A program made the translations under genes and the position numbers. Of a DNA stretch of 64,000 nucleotides, positions 7,646-16,650 are shown piece by piece. The notes below the pieces were generated by a model. That model saw only the letters and a program-made list of their open reading frames with translations, did not search any database and was not told the DNA's origin. The stretch's first letter is position 1. Every line of letters begins with the position of its first letter. The stretch is from Fidelibacterota bacterium (GTDB lineage Bacteria; Fidelibacterota; Fidelibacteria; Fidelibacterales; Fidelibacteraceae), in NCBI GenBank assembly GCA_028699915.1, contig JAQVTR010000001.1:28120-92119 (forward strand). Direction: 5' to 3'.

Positions 7646-8731
7646 TTATTTTTTTACCGACAAGAACATGCCGGTTCCCATCAGAATGAAGAAAACATTG
7701 GGTATCCAGACCGCCCAGAACGGCGGCAGTTCGCCGGCAATTCCCAGAACTTTGCCGAAGGTCAGCAGAACATAAAAACTGAAAAGCAGCATCAGCGCTG
7801 CGGCAACACCGGCGCCAAAGCCGCGGGCTCCGCGCTGAAAGCTGACCAGGGGTATTCCGATCAGGATAACAATAAAACAGGAAAAGTTCATTGCGGTGCG
7901 GAAGTACAAATTGGTCTCCCAGCGCGCGGTTTCCATTCCGAGCTGCCGTGAGCGGTCGATAAATCCCTGCAATTGCCGGAAGGGCATTTCTTCGGGACGC
8001 ACGTTCTTTTGCCGCAATTCCCGGGGACTCACATCCAGTGCCGCGATCATCGTATCCTTTCTGCTGAAAAGTTCGGTTTCACCCGAAAAAATGCGGTGCT
8101 GAACCTGCAGCAACATCCATTTTCCCTCCTCTTCGAGCCAGTGGACATTCATGGCGTCCCAGCGTTCCACGACCTTGCCTTCCACGATGCGGTGCAATCC
8201 CGCAAAACGTCCGCGGCTGGTTTTGATATTGTACTGCCGGATAGTGAATATATGATTATCCGGTAACTGGAAATAGACCTGCCGGTGAATGCGCTGTTCG
8301 GAACTGCGGCCGGTCATGCGCATATTGTTATCCATAAACTCCGTTACCTCCTGCTGGGAAGGCACAACGACACGGTCCTCAAAAAAGAAAGAAAACAAAC
8401 TCAGCAGCAGGCCAAACAGCAAAAAGGGAGCTGCCAGGCGGTACAGGCTGAAACCGCCGGCTTTCATCGCGGTAAGTTCATTGAATTTATTGGTCTGTCC
8501 AAAGAAAAATACCACCGCCAGCAAGGCGGAAACGGGGAAACACCAGTGCAGCATCCATGGCAGCATTAGCCAGTAGTACTGGACAACCTGGATGAAACGC
8601 ATGTCATTATCCAGGAACTGCGCAATCTTCTGCACCAGGTCCACCAACAGAAACACGCAGATAAATGTGAGCATGATAAAGAAAAAACTCTTCAAATACT
8701 GCCGCAGCATGTAGCGGTCCACCTGTTTCAT
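7646..8731 (-). CDS. lptG: LptF/LptG family LPS export permease
   Basis: Inner-membrane subunit of the LPS transporter that works with the ATPase LptB (53821-54549). It is 361 residues: two N-terminal membrane helices, a conserved N-E-L-T-A-M-K-A-G-G-F-S motif in the first cytoplasmic coupling region (about residue 90), a helix, a periplasmic beta-jellyroll region (about 130-270) and three C-terminal helices. The ELTAMKAGG motif looks more like LptG than LptF, but assignment between the two is uncertain. One base separates it from the upstream CNNM/CBS gene, so they form an operon. Confidence 0.85.
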   Translation of the reverse strand: MKQVDRYMLRQYLKSFFFIMLTFICVFLLVDLVQKIAQFLDNDMRFIQVVQYYWLMLPWMLHWCFPVSALLAVVFFFGQTNKFNELTAMKAGGFSLYRLAAPFLLFGLLLSLFSFFFEDRVVVPSQQEVTEFMDNNMRMTGRSSEQRIHRQVYFQLPDNHIFTIRQYNIKTSRGRFAGLHRIVEGKVVERWDAMNVHWLEEEGKWMLLQVQHRIFSGETELFSRKDTMIAALDVSPRELRQKNVRPEEMPFRQLQGFIDRSRQLGMETARWETNLYFRTAMNFSCFIVILIGIPLVSFQRGARGFGAGVAAALMLLFSFYVLLTFGKVLGIAGELPPFWAVWIPNVFFILMGTGMFLSVKK

Positions 8732-8732
8732 G

Positions 8733-9962
8733 CTACTTGCCCGCCGGCAGCTGCCGGTACTTGATCAGGTCGATGCTTTTGGGTGTCGCTTTTAAAATGG
8801 TAAATTCATGGCGCTGAATATGAATGACCTCACCTGCGCGGGGGAAACGGTCGATAGCATCAAGAATAAAGCCGCTTACCGTTTCGTATTCCCCTTCGGG
8901 AAATCGGAGTTCGAACTCGTCGTTCAGATAATCGATCTCGGCGCGGCCGCTCATCAGCAGGTCGCCGTCGGCCTGCCGGCGCACATCCATGGCGCTGACG
9001 TCGTATTCGTCATCGAATTCACCGAAGATCTCTTCTACAATGTCTTCCATGGTCACGATCCCCGCCGTGCCGCCGAATTCATCCACGATCACCGCAATGC
9101 TGGTCCCCGTACGCTGGAATTCCTTCAGCAGCTCGATCACGCTCTTGGTCTCCGGATAGAATCGGATGGGACGCAGCATGTTGCGGACGCTTTTTTTGCC
9201 GCTGAAGATATCCCGCAGAGACACATATCCGGTAATAAAATCAATATTTTCCCGGTAGATGATAATCTTGGAAAAGCCGGATTCGATAAAGGTCTTTTTC
9301 AGCTGAAAGATATCCGCATCTTCCGGCAGCGCAATAATGTCCGTCCGCGGTGTAACGATCTCGGCGGCGCTGGTGTCGGAAAAATCAAAGAGATTGTCGA
9401 TATATTTCCGCTTTGCATCGTTCAGGATGCCGTTCGCGTAACTGTCAGAAATGCTCTGTTCGATCTCTTCCCTTCGGATCATGATGTTCATCGGCGCCTG
9501 CTTGCTCTTGAAAAGCCGCATCAGACCGCGGGTCATCAATTCAAAAACCCGGGCAAGCGGATCGAGCAGATAATGCAGTGCGGCGATCAGCAGGGAGAAC
9601 GGAAGCAGAATGGTACTGGAACGGCGCCGGATCAGCGATTTTGGCAGAACTTCGCCCAGCAGTAAGACGGTCGCCGCGATCACCAGGGTCGACTGCCAGC
9701 CGTTAAAAAGCCCGTAGCCGGTAAAAAGGAGGGTTGCAAACGTGGTAGTCATCACATTTGCAAGCGTATTCCCGATCAAGATCAGGGTCAGATAATGCTG
9801 ACGGTTTTCATAAATTTTTAATGCGGATGCGGAAAAAAGTTTTTTTTCCGCGTGCCATTTTTTCAGCAGCAGAGGATTGGAGGTGATCACTGCGATTTCC
9901 GAACCACTGAAAAAGGCGGAGAGAAGCAATCCAAGCAAGGCGAGTATCAATTCTGCTGTCAT
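8733..9962 (-). CDS. CNNM/CorC-type hemolysin family protein with CBS pair
   Basis: Membrane protein of the HlyC/CorC (CNNM) family, linked to magnesium or cobalt efflux. In order: an N-terminal DUF21/CNNM membrane domain (about 1-180) with S-G-S-E-I-A-V, a CBS pair (about 200-320) with T-P-R-T-D-I-I-A-L and V-D-E-F-G-G-T-A-G-I-V-T-M-E-D, and a C-terminal transporter-associated CorC domain (about 335-405). It is 409 residues, a normal length. It sits one base ahead of the LptG-like permease; the functional link is unknown. Confidence 0.92.
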   Translation of the reverse strand: MTAELILALLGLLLSAFFSGSEIAVITSNPLLLKKWHAEKKLFSASALKIYENRQHYLTLILIGNTLANVMTTTFATLLFTGYGLFNGWQSTLVIAATVLLLGEVLPKSLIRRRSSTILLPFSLLIAALHYLLDPLARVFELMTRGLMRLFKSKQAPMNIMIRREEIEQSISDSYANGILNDAKRKYIDNLFDFSDTSAAEIVTPRTDIIALPEDADIFQLKKTFIESGFSKIIIYRENIDFITGYVSLRDIFSGKKSVRNMLRPIRFYPETKSVIELLKEFQRTGTSIAVIVDEFGGTAGIVTMEDIVEEIFGEFDDEYDVSAMDVRRQADGDLLMSGRAEIDYLNDEFELRFPEGEYETVSGFILDAIDRFPRAGEVIHIQRHEFTILKATPKSIDLIKYRQLPAGK

Positions 9963-10088
9963 AACGATATATTATTGAAAACCCGCTAAAAAAACAAGCA
10001 ATCAGATTCCAATCCTGCTCCGCGCCCTTTTATTCCATCCGCCCAAAAATGTCTTGCAATAAAAACCGATTCAGCTTAATATTTCACT

Positions 10089-11000
10089 GTGGGAAGGATA
10101 AAGCAACATACCGTCATTTACCTCACGGAAAAAGACTCCAGGGAGATCCGTTTTTCGCGTGCATCCTTGATCTTTACGGCGGTTCTTTCCGGACTGCTCA
10201 TTCTGTCGCTGATCGTGGGCGGCACTTACATCGGTTACCGTTTTCTTTCTCCCCGCTATCAGGCAGGGAACCAGATCCGCAATAAGAATCTGCTCCGGAC
10301 CATCAACGATCTGCAGGCCGAGCTCAATACCGTAGAAAGTTATCTGGACTCCATGGTTCAGCTGAACAACAACATCCGCTTGTATGCGGATCTGCCGGAG
10401 CATGATCTGAACATTGAGAATCTCGGCGTCGGCGGCCGGGTTCAGATGGCGGCTCCCGGTGCCCCGCGCAATGAAATTGAGGTGCTGGACAGCGATATTC
10501 AGACCCTGAGCACACGGGTTTCCGTTGAGCTGGAGAATTACAAGAGCCTTTATCTGGATATCCAAAAATACAAGGACCGTCTGGAATATATGCCCGCCAT
10601 CACTCCGCTGACTTCGGACAGTTATTATATCAGTTCTTACTTCGGATACAGGACGGATCCCTTTACGGATGCGGAGCGCTATCATTCCGGCATCGATCTT
10701 GCGGCCAACCGCGGCACGCCCGTCCGTGCATCCGGCAAGGGCAAGGTCGTCTTTGCAGCCTATTCCCAGGGCGGTTACGGCAATATGGTCAAGATCGACC
10801 ATGGATTCGGCTTCTTCACGATCTATGCGCATCTGAACAAGATCGGCGTCGAAAAAGGTTCTACCGTCACCCGGGGCCAGGTTATCGGACAGGTCGGTAG
10901 CACCGGCCGTTCCACCGGACCGCACCTTCATTACGAAGTGCACCGCAACGGCAAGCCCGTCAATCCGCTCAAATACATGTGGGACGATCCGACCATCTGA
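10089..11000 (+). CDS. M23 family (LytM-type) peptidoglycan endopeptidase
   Basis: Membrane-anchored murein hydrolase or hydrolase-like factor. Short cytoplasmic N-terminus, one membrane helix (about 22-44), a coiled-coil-like linker (about 55-165), then the M23 domain. Zinc and catalytic signatures are HSGIDLAA (H-x3-D) and GPHLHYEVH. GTG at 10089 is the first possible start after an in-frame stop and no good ATG follows, though no clear ribosome-binding site precedes it. It stands alone, divergent from the CNNM/LptG pair, and is followed by a clear terminator. Confidence 0.9.
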   Translation: MGRIKQHTVIYLTEKDSREIRFSRASLIFTAVLSGLLILSLIVGGTYIGYRFLSPRYQAGNQIRNKNLLRTINDLQAELNTVESYLDSMVQLNNNIRLYADLPEHDLNIENLGVGGRVQMAAPGAPRNEIEVLDSDIQTLSTRVSVELENYKSLYLDIQKYKDRLEYMPAITPLTSDSYYISSYFGYRTDPFTDAERYHSGIDLAANRGTPVRASGKGKVVFAAYSQGGYGNMVKIDHGFGFFTIYAHLNKIGVEKGSTVTRGQVIGQVGSTGRSTGPHLHYEVHRNGKPVNPLKYMWDDPTI

Positions 11001-11049
11001 CCTATATAAATCAACATTTCAACATTGGGATGTCTTGCTGACGATCTTG

Positions 11050-11069
11050 CCGCTTTTCAGCGGTTTTTT
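11050..11069 (+). terminator. Intrinsic terminator of the M23 peptidase gene
   Basis: CCGCT and AGCGG form a five-base-pair stem around a four-base loop, immediately followed by TTTTTT, 50 bases after the stop codon. Confidence 0.75.
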
Positions 11070-11161
11070 GTTTGAGTGGAGGAAGGGAATGTTTTTTGGG
11101 GATCTGCCCGGTTTCAGGGTCTGAGCGAATAATGATCCGGGATGCCGGTCCTTAGGGGTTC

Positions 11162-12595
11162 CTATTTCTCGCCAAGGCAATAGAGGTAACCGTCTTTTGA
11201 TCCGATGTAGATACGCTTATTGTAGACAAAGGGCGTGGATTCCACATCGCCGATATAGCGCCGTTCCAAAAGACTAAGGCTGTGATCCGGATTGTAACGA
11301 AAAAGCAGGACCCCGCTGTAGCCGGCTACAATGATCTTGTCGCCGACGAAAAGTGGCGTAGAGATGCTCTGCCCCGCCCAGCGTTTTGCTGCCAGTTTGG
11401 GTTTTAGATAACGATGTTCTTCGTTGGGTCCCAAAACGCTCAGCGTATCGCAAAGATCCTGTCTTACCAGATAAAAATAGCCGTCGATGCCGATAAAGCC
11501 CGCCAGCGGCGGCATCCAGGGAGGGCGGGTTGCATCGTTGACTGCCGGACTGCCGATCACGCCGCCGGCCCACAGCGCTCCGGCGCTGTTGTCGTTCCCG
11601 GTCGGGAAAAACCAGCGCACGCAGGCGGAATCCGGGGCCTTAGCGGGATCAAGTTTGAAAACGCCGCCGTATCCGGAATTGTATTCCTTTTCCACGGATA
11701 TCAGCAGGCAGCTGTCCGCGGTAACCACCGGACTTCCGTCCATATCGGTACCGACAAAGAAATCCCAGTCGATACTGCGTTTTTTCAGATGATATCCGAA
11801 AACATGTCCGGAACCCGCCGTAAAATAGATACGATCGCCCAAAAGTGCCGGAGAAGATTCCGTTACCAGGTTCTGTCCCTGCCGTTCGCGATCGCGTTCG
11901 TGGTATAGCCGGAACTGCTGCAAGGTTGCCGGTACCCGGAAATTCCCGCAGACTTCCGTTCTATCGGGATGGGGGTCGAAAACCACGCCAATGCCACTTT
12001 CGAGTCCGATATATGCATGTTCATCGCAGATCAGCGCCGAAGCGTCCACATCTACGGAATAGCTGCTTCCGCGCAAGACGGGATAGCGCCATAATTCCGT
12101 ACCGTTTTCCGCATCAAGGGCGCGCAGCGGGAAATTCTGCGTATACCAGGTGCTGTATCGCGTATCGCGGCGGCTGCCCTGAATGATCATGAGCTTGTCC
12201 TCACCGCCGCTTTGGTAATTCCATAAGGTACCGGTACCCTTAATGGCATCGGGAAAGCGGTAAGTCCAGGCAACTTCGCCGTTCTCCGCATCGATCTTGC
12301 GCAAGTGATGATCCAGACCGCCGTGGATCAGCCATAATTGGTTTCCTTCCCGGTACAGCAGGGTTTGTCCGGTCCAGCCGCTGCCTTTCCATATGCGTTC
12401 TTTTCCGCTGACCCGGGTGCTTGCTTCGCCAAGATGGCATTTCCAGAGAACATCCAGGCGTTCCGGTGCGATATTGCCGTAATAATTGCGCTTTTCTCCG
12501 CCCAAATACGTGGGATTGATCAGAACCTGGCGCTGCTGTGCGCAGATACTTACCGTTATGGACAGAAATACCAGAATAAATGCGGATTTTAACAT
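11162..12595 (-). CDS. Exported PQQ-like beta-propeller protein
   Basis: A secreted or periplasmic protein of 477 residues. It has an N-terminal signal peptide (about 1-19, ending S-I-C-A) followed by repeated propeller blades, recognisable as I-D-A-E-N-G-E-V-A-W, L-D-A-E-N-G-T-E-L-W-R-Y and G-S-K-D-G-Y-L-Y-C-L. These are quinoprotein/BamB-type repeats. No PQQ-dehydrogenase catalytic motif was seen, so an enzymatic role is not claimed. It follows the TrmH-like gene by one base, probably as an operon. Confidence 0.8.
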   Translation of the reverse strand: MLKSAFILVFLSITVSICAQQRQVLINPTYLGGEKRNYYGNIAPERLDVLWKCHLGEASTRVSGKERIWKGSGWTGQTLLYREGNQLWLIHGGLDHHLRKIDAENGEVAWTYRFPDAIKGTGTLWNYQSGGEDKLMIIQGSRRDTRYSTWYTQNFPLRALDAENGTELWRYPVLRGSSYSVDVDASALICDEHAYIGLESGIGVVFDPHPDRTEVCGNFRVPATLQQFRLYHERDRERQGQNLVTESSPALLGDRIYFTAGSGHVFGYHLKKRSIDWDFFVGTDMDGSPVVTADSCLLISVEKEYNSGYGGVFKLDPAKAPDSACVRWFFPTGNDNSAGALWAGGVIGSPAVNDATRPPWMPPLAGFIGIDGYFYLVRQDLCDTLSVLGPNEEHRYLKPKLAAKRWAGQSISTPLFVGDKIIVAGYSGVLLFRYNPDHSLSLLERRYIGDVESTPFVYNKRIYIGSKDGYLYCLGEK

Positions 12596-12596
12596 A

Positions 12597-13376
12597 TCAG
12601 TAAAGCAGTTTTGTTAAGATAACCGCAGCGGCGACCGCGGCGTTCAGCGATTCCGCCCCGCCCGGAGCAGGCAGGGTCAGATCCCGGTGCGGCAGAGCAT
12701 CCCACTCGGCACCGACACCCCGGGCTTCGTTCCCGATCGCCAGCAGAAAGGGACTTTGCGCTTCACGCTGCAGTTCTCGGATATCCACCCCTTCGTGGAC
12801 TTTGCTCAGGATCAGTGTGCGTGCTTTCAGCAGGCTGTCCGGGATCGTCGTACATTCCAGAAAGGGAAGATGAAATACGGAACCCATGCTGCCGCGAATT
12901 ACCTTGGGATTCCAGGCTTCCACCGTGCCGGACGTCAGCAGCAGTCCGCCCAGCCCGAACCAGTGGGCAATACGAAAAAGGGTGCCTGCATTGCCCGGAT
13001 CCTGGATCTGATCCAGTAGCAGCAGATTCCCTTTCAGATCCGCGGGTGTAAATTCCCGCTGTTCCGCCGTTGCCACGATTCCCTGGGGTGTGACTTCCGA
13101 AGAGATCTCCCGCAGTTCCTTGCCACCAATCTCATAACAGCGCGCTGCATCGCGCGCCTGAATGCCGGCGATCAGTTCCGCCGTTCCGGGTTTTTCCAGC
13201 AGAAAGGGATTGTAAAATATTTCCGAGATCCGGTAGGAACTTCCTGCGGCTTCTTTCAGCGGCAAAAGTCCTTCGATCAGCAGCATTTTACGCTGACTGC
13301 GGAATTTTTTATTCTTCAGCTGCGCTGCCGCTTTTCGCGTGCGCTGTGTACATTCGCTCCTGTGGATCGTATTCAT
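12597..13376 (-). CDS. TrmH (SpoU) family RNA methyltransferase
   Basis: SPOUT-class 2'-O-ribose methyltransferase, most like the RlmB/TrmH-type enzymes acting on 23S rRNA or tRNA. It is 259 residues with an N-terminal substrate-binding domain (about 1-95) and a knotted SPOUT domain. Motif 1 is DQIQDPGNAGTLFR, motif 2 IGNEARGVG and motif 3 LPAPGGAESLNAAVAAAV. The target base cannot be fixed from sequence. It is upstream partner of the PQQ-propeller gene by a one-base gap. Confidence 0.9.
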   Translation of the reverse strand: MNTIHRSECTQRTRKAAAQLKNKKFRSQRKMLLIEGLLPLKEAAGSSYRISEIFYNPFLLEKPGTAELIAGIQARDAARCYEIGGKELREISSEVTPQGIVATAEQREFTPADLKGNLLLLDQIQDPGNAGTLFRIAHWFGLGGLLLTSGTVEAWNPKVIRGSMGSVFHLPFLECTTIPDSLLKARTLILSKVHEGVDIRELQREAQSPFLLAIGNEARGVGAEWDALPHRDLTLPAPGGAESLNAAVAAAVILTKLLY

Positions 13377-13499
13377 GCCGGAATATAGGAAATATTGCCG
13401 GCGTATACAGGGAAATTTTCATTCCGTCCCGATAAAATATTCCTTCAATTTCCGGCATTTTCATTGTAACATTGTCCGTACGTAAGATACGGGAGCTTG

Positions 13500-14819
13500 A
13501 TGAAAACGTCAGAAAACAAAATCCCCGCAAAGAACCGGCCATGGTACCGCCTCGACACATCTGCAAAGATCTATCCGGCGCTCGAGTCGCCCGAAAACAC
13601 CAATGTGTTCCGTTTTTCCATGACCCTGAACGAGGATATTGACGAAGCCTTGCTCCTGAAAGCCATGAACGCCGTCCGCCCGCGCTTTCCCTATTTTCAC
13701 GTACGTCTCCGTACCGGTTTTTTCTGGCATTATCTGGAGCAAAACGACAATCCGCTCATACTCTGGCCGGAATCCCCCTTCCCCTGTGAACGGCTATATT
13801 CCTTATACAATAATGATTTCCTTTACCGTGTCCGAGTTTACCGTAAACGTATCGCGGTGGAATTCTTCCACATTTTGACCGACGGCAGCGGCGGAATGGA
13901 ATACCTGAAAACGCTGGTTGCCCAGTACCTGCTGATGCAGGGAAAGCTCAGTACCTTTCCGGAGGGGATCATCAATCCGGCCGACACACCCGATCCCCGG
14001 GAATACGAGGACGCTTTTATGCGTGTGCTGGAGATCGAAAAGGACCGCATTAAGGGGATCCCCCGGCAGCGCACGCTTTTTCAGCCGGATCCGGTATTCA
14101 AGATCCGGGGAAAACTGCTTCCGCTGGGCGTTTTTCAAATAATAAACGGCACCGTTTCCGTAGCTGAACTGAAGGACATTGCCAAAAAGCACGGATTGAC
14201 CGTTACCGAGCTGCTCGCCGCCTTGTACGTCGAAGCCCTTCTGCATGTCCAGTTCCGGCAGCAGCCCAATCCCCGAAAATACCGGCCGGTCGGCATGGAA
14301 ATACCGGTCAACATGCGAACCCTTTACCCCATACCGGCAATGGGGAATTTCGCCCTCTTCGTCGTACCGCGCTTTGATCCGAGAATCATCACGGACTTCG
14401 CCGATATAGCCGAGATCCTGAAGAGTTACATGAAACAGCATATTTGCAAAGAACACCTGCTGAGCATGGCAATTGACAACTGCGCGCTGAGTGAAAATCT
14501 CTTCATTCGCCATACGCCGGTATTTATCAAGGACCTTGTGATCCGGTATTTGTCCCAAACCCAGGGGCATGCCCAGTTTTCCGGCACAATTTCCAATCTT
14601 GGGGCGGTACGGCTGCCGCAAGAGATGGAAGAACAGGTTGCGGATATGGCCTTTATGCTGGGCCCGCCTACCCAGACCCTGACCTCCTGTGCGGTTCTGG
14701 GCTACAAAGACGAGATCCGCATCAACTTCGGCCGGGTTTCGAAGGATACGCCGGTGGAACGGCACCTTTTCCGGCGCCTTGTTGAACTCGGCGCACATGT
14801 CCGTTTAACCAGTAATTAG
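13500..14819 (+). CDS. Condensation/alcohol-acetyltransferase-like acyltransferase
   Basis: Member of the chloramphenicol-acetyltransferase/condensation superfamily, 439 residues. The catalytic-type motif is H-I-L-T-D-G at His124-Asp128, and a second-half N-L-G-A-V-R motif near residue 365 resembles the family's structural DFGWG-like region. There is no carrier protein or adenylation domain. ATG at 13500 follows GGGAG at 13491-13495; a TTG one codon earlier is less likely. It is followed after nine bases by the zinc-ribbon membrane protein, an arrangement I associate with Firmicutes. Substrate unknown; acyl or acetyl transfer to an alcohol or lipid is inferred. Confidence 0.75.
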   Translation: MKTSENKIPAKNRPWYRLDTSAKIYPALESPENTNVFRFSMTLNEDIDEALLLKAMNAVRPRFPYFHVRLRTGFFWHYLEQNDNPLILWPESPFPCERLYSLYNNDFLYRVRVYRKRIAVEFFHILTDGSGGMEYLKTLVAQYLLMQGKLSTFPEGIINPADTPDPREYEDAFMRVLEIEKDRIKGIPRQRTLFQPDPVFKIRGKLLPLGVFQIINGTVSVAELKDIAKKHGLTVTELLAALYVEALLHVQFRQQPNPRKYRPVGMEIPVNMRTLYPIPAMGNFALFVVPRFDPRIITDFADIAEILKSYMKQHICKEHLLSMAIDNCALSENLFIRHTPVFIKDLVIRYLSQTQGHAQFSGTISNLGAVRLPQEMEEQVADMAFMLGPPTQTLTSCAVLGYKDEIRINFGRVSKDTPVERHLFRRLVELGAHVRLTSN

Positions 14820-14828
14820 AGGTAGAAA

Positions 14829-15710
14829 ATGGCTTATTGTGTTCATTGCGGCGTTAAGCTCGCCGATTACCATGATCGCTGTCCGCTCTGCAAAACGCCG
14901 GTGCTGGATCCAGGTTCCCGCATCGACCGGCAGGAAGCGGATTATCCCCGGCATCGCCAGCAGCTTAAGAATCCCGAGATCAATCCCATCCGCCGTCTGC
15001 TGACCGCCATTATTCTGAGTTCGGTGTTTAGCATGTACAGCATTATTCTTCTGCTTGTCAATTTCCTGGTCAACCGTCAGCTCAACTGGTCGCTGATCCC
15101 CGTAGCGTCGCTGGTTTATCTCTGGTTTGCACTTGTACTGCACTTCTTCAGGGTCAGGACAAGCTTTTTCCGGATCTATACCTTTGATTCTTTTGCCACC
15201 GCCATTTATCTGCTGATATTGAATTACATCATTTCCGGCGATCTGCACTGGGCAAAGTTTGCCTCATCTGGCATTGTCTTCATCTGGATCCTGATGAACG
15301 GCATCGTCATGTCCGAACGGGGGAAAAAATGGATTCCCATGATCCTGTACTATGTGATAGCTTCGCTGCTGTTTACAGGACTTTTTGCTCTTTTGCTGAC
15401 CAATTCCGAAGTGATCGTACGCATGGTCTTGCCCATTTATCTGAGCACCCTTTTCTTTATTCTGATATCCTACTTCATTATCAAATCCATGATCTTTGAT
15501 GTATATAATTTTTTAGCGGTGCTGCTGACCGCTGCGGCGCTGAACACCATTTCCGTGGAACTTACCGTAACCCGCTTCCTGAACGGAAGCTTTTCACTCA
15601 GCTGGTCACTGATCGTAATTTCCGCGCTGCTACCCTTAAGCCTGACCGCTTTTATGCTCCGGAATATCCGGAAACTGCGCAGTTTCTTTGTAAAAAAACT
15701 GCACCGCTAA
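14829..15710 (+). CDS. Zinc-ribbon membrane protein (DUF6320-like)
   Basis: Protein of unknown function, 293 residues. The N-terminus is a zinc ribbon, C-V-H-C-x10-C-P-L-C (residues 4-21). A linker to about residue 55 is followed by seven or eight hydrophobic membrane segments. It has no signal peptide, so the ribbon should face the cytoplasm. The combination resembles DUF6320 proteins, which often sit beside condensation-like acyltransferases, as here (gap nine bases). It may anchor or regulate that enzyme. Family name is from recall, not from a search. Confidence 0.7.
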   Translation: MAYCVHCGVKLADYHDRCPLCKTPVLDPGSRIDRQEADYPRHRQQLKNPEINPIRRLLTAIILSSVFSMYSIILLLVNFLVNRQLNWSLIPVASLVYLWFALVLHFFRVRTSFFRIYTFDSFATAIYLLILNYIISGDLHWAKFASSGIVFIWILMNGIVMSERGKKWIPMILYYVIASLLFTGLFALLLTNSEVIVRMVLPIYLSTLFFILISYFIIKSMIFDVYNFLAVLLTAAALNTISVELTVTRFLNGSFSLSWSLIVISALLPLSLTAFMLRNIRKLRSFFVKKLHR

Positions 15711-15729
15711 GGTAAAGGGCGTTCCGGGG

Positions 15730-16650
15730 TTACGGAATAAATAATACTTTTCGTTCGTCCGATACGGAGATCGAGGTGAAGGCGCCGAGCGCGTTGTCGA
15801 TATTGACACGGAAATCACTCAGGGTGGGATAGCGAATGATGCCGGTGGTCATCTGCATGTTTTCCAGACTTTTATAATCCAGGTAAGAATTCGAATATGC
15901 CACGATGCTTACATCCAGTTCAAGGCTGTCGCTGTCGGACCATTCTCCGTTAAGATACTGATCGAAAGGATCCGGATTAAAGATGGGATCAAAGTCACTG
16001 GTATCATAAGCCCAAAAGGGGTTCCGCGTCTCCGTTTCATGAAAAACATAGCTATATTCCCAGTAATCATCCTTGTAGAAAATACGGAACAGCAGTTTGT
16101 AGGCGGCGGCGCTGTGCTCCCATCTTAAAGTGTCATTCGGATTGGAGATGGAGATCACGGTGCTTGCAGTATCCTGCCACCGTACGGGCGAGATCGCGAC
16201 CTCCTCCGCAGTGGCCGAACCGAATTCGCGGGTATTGACCCAAAGGCGGTACTCCTGGCCGGTCAGAATGGTATAATTCGTCTCCGTTGGGACATAGACG
16301 CCCTGGTAGCGTTCATAAAAGTACAGGGTATCCGTTCCGTGAATGTAGCAGACATCGGCATCGTTAACGGCGTAGACGGTGTCGATATACAGTGTCTGGT
16401 AGCGGATCGTATCACCGGAGGAAGAATTGAAGAATTCATGGTAGATGATGCTGTCAACCTCATAACGGTCCGGTTCGCCGTAACCCGTTGTACGGAATAC
16501 GTGTACATAATTGAGCGCCTTGTCCGCTGCGGTCACGTTTGCGTAGATATTCAGATAAGGCTCGTGATAAATGATCACTTCTTCCACGTAATCGCAGGCG
16601 CTTATAAAAAGCAGGCTCAGCAACAGCGCTGTTCTTATTCCGTGTTTCAT
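15730..16650 (-). CDS. Outer-membrane-associated lipoprotein (DUF4249-like)
   Basis: Predicted lipoprotein of 306 residues with signal peptide and lipobox I-S-A-C (Cys19). The rest is beta-rich with many aromatic and Asp residues and no enzyme motif. It starts on the last base of the stop codon of the TonB-dependent receptor gene (TGATG). Such receptor/lipoprotein pairs are typical of FCB bacteria, where the lipoprotein of the DUF4249 type lies behind a carboxypeptidase-domain receptor. The function is probably surface-associated with that receptor. The assignment rests on context as much as sequence. Confidence 0.65.
   Translation of the reverse strand: MKHGIRTALLLSLLFISACDYVEEVIIYHEPYLNIYANVTAADKALNYVHVFRTTGYGEPDRYEVDSIIYHEFFNSSSGDTIRYQTLYIDTVYAVNDADVCYIHGTDTLYFYERYQGVYVPTETNYTILTGQEYRLWVNTREFGSATAEEVAISPVRWQDTASTVISISNPNDTLRWEHSAAAYKLLFRIFYKDDYWEYSYVFHETETRNPFWAYDTSDFDPIFNPDPFDQYLNGEWSDSDSLELDVSIVAYSNSYLDYKSLENMQMTTGIIRYPTLSDFRVNIDNALGAFTSISVSDERKVLFIP

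Noticed and set aside
8808..9665. Open reading frame of 285 codons on the plus strand inside the CNNM/CBS gene
   Set aside because: It is antisense to a protein with clear domain motifs, and the composition fits a shadow frame rather than a gene.
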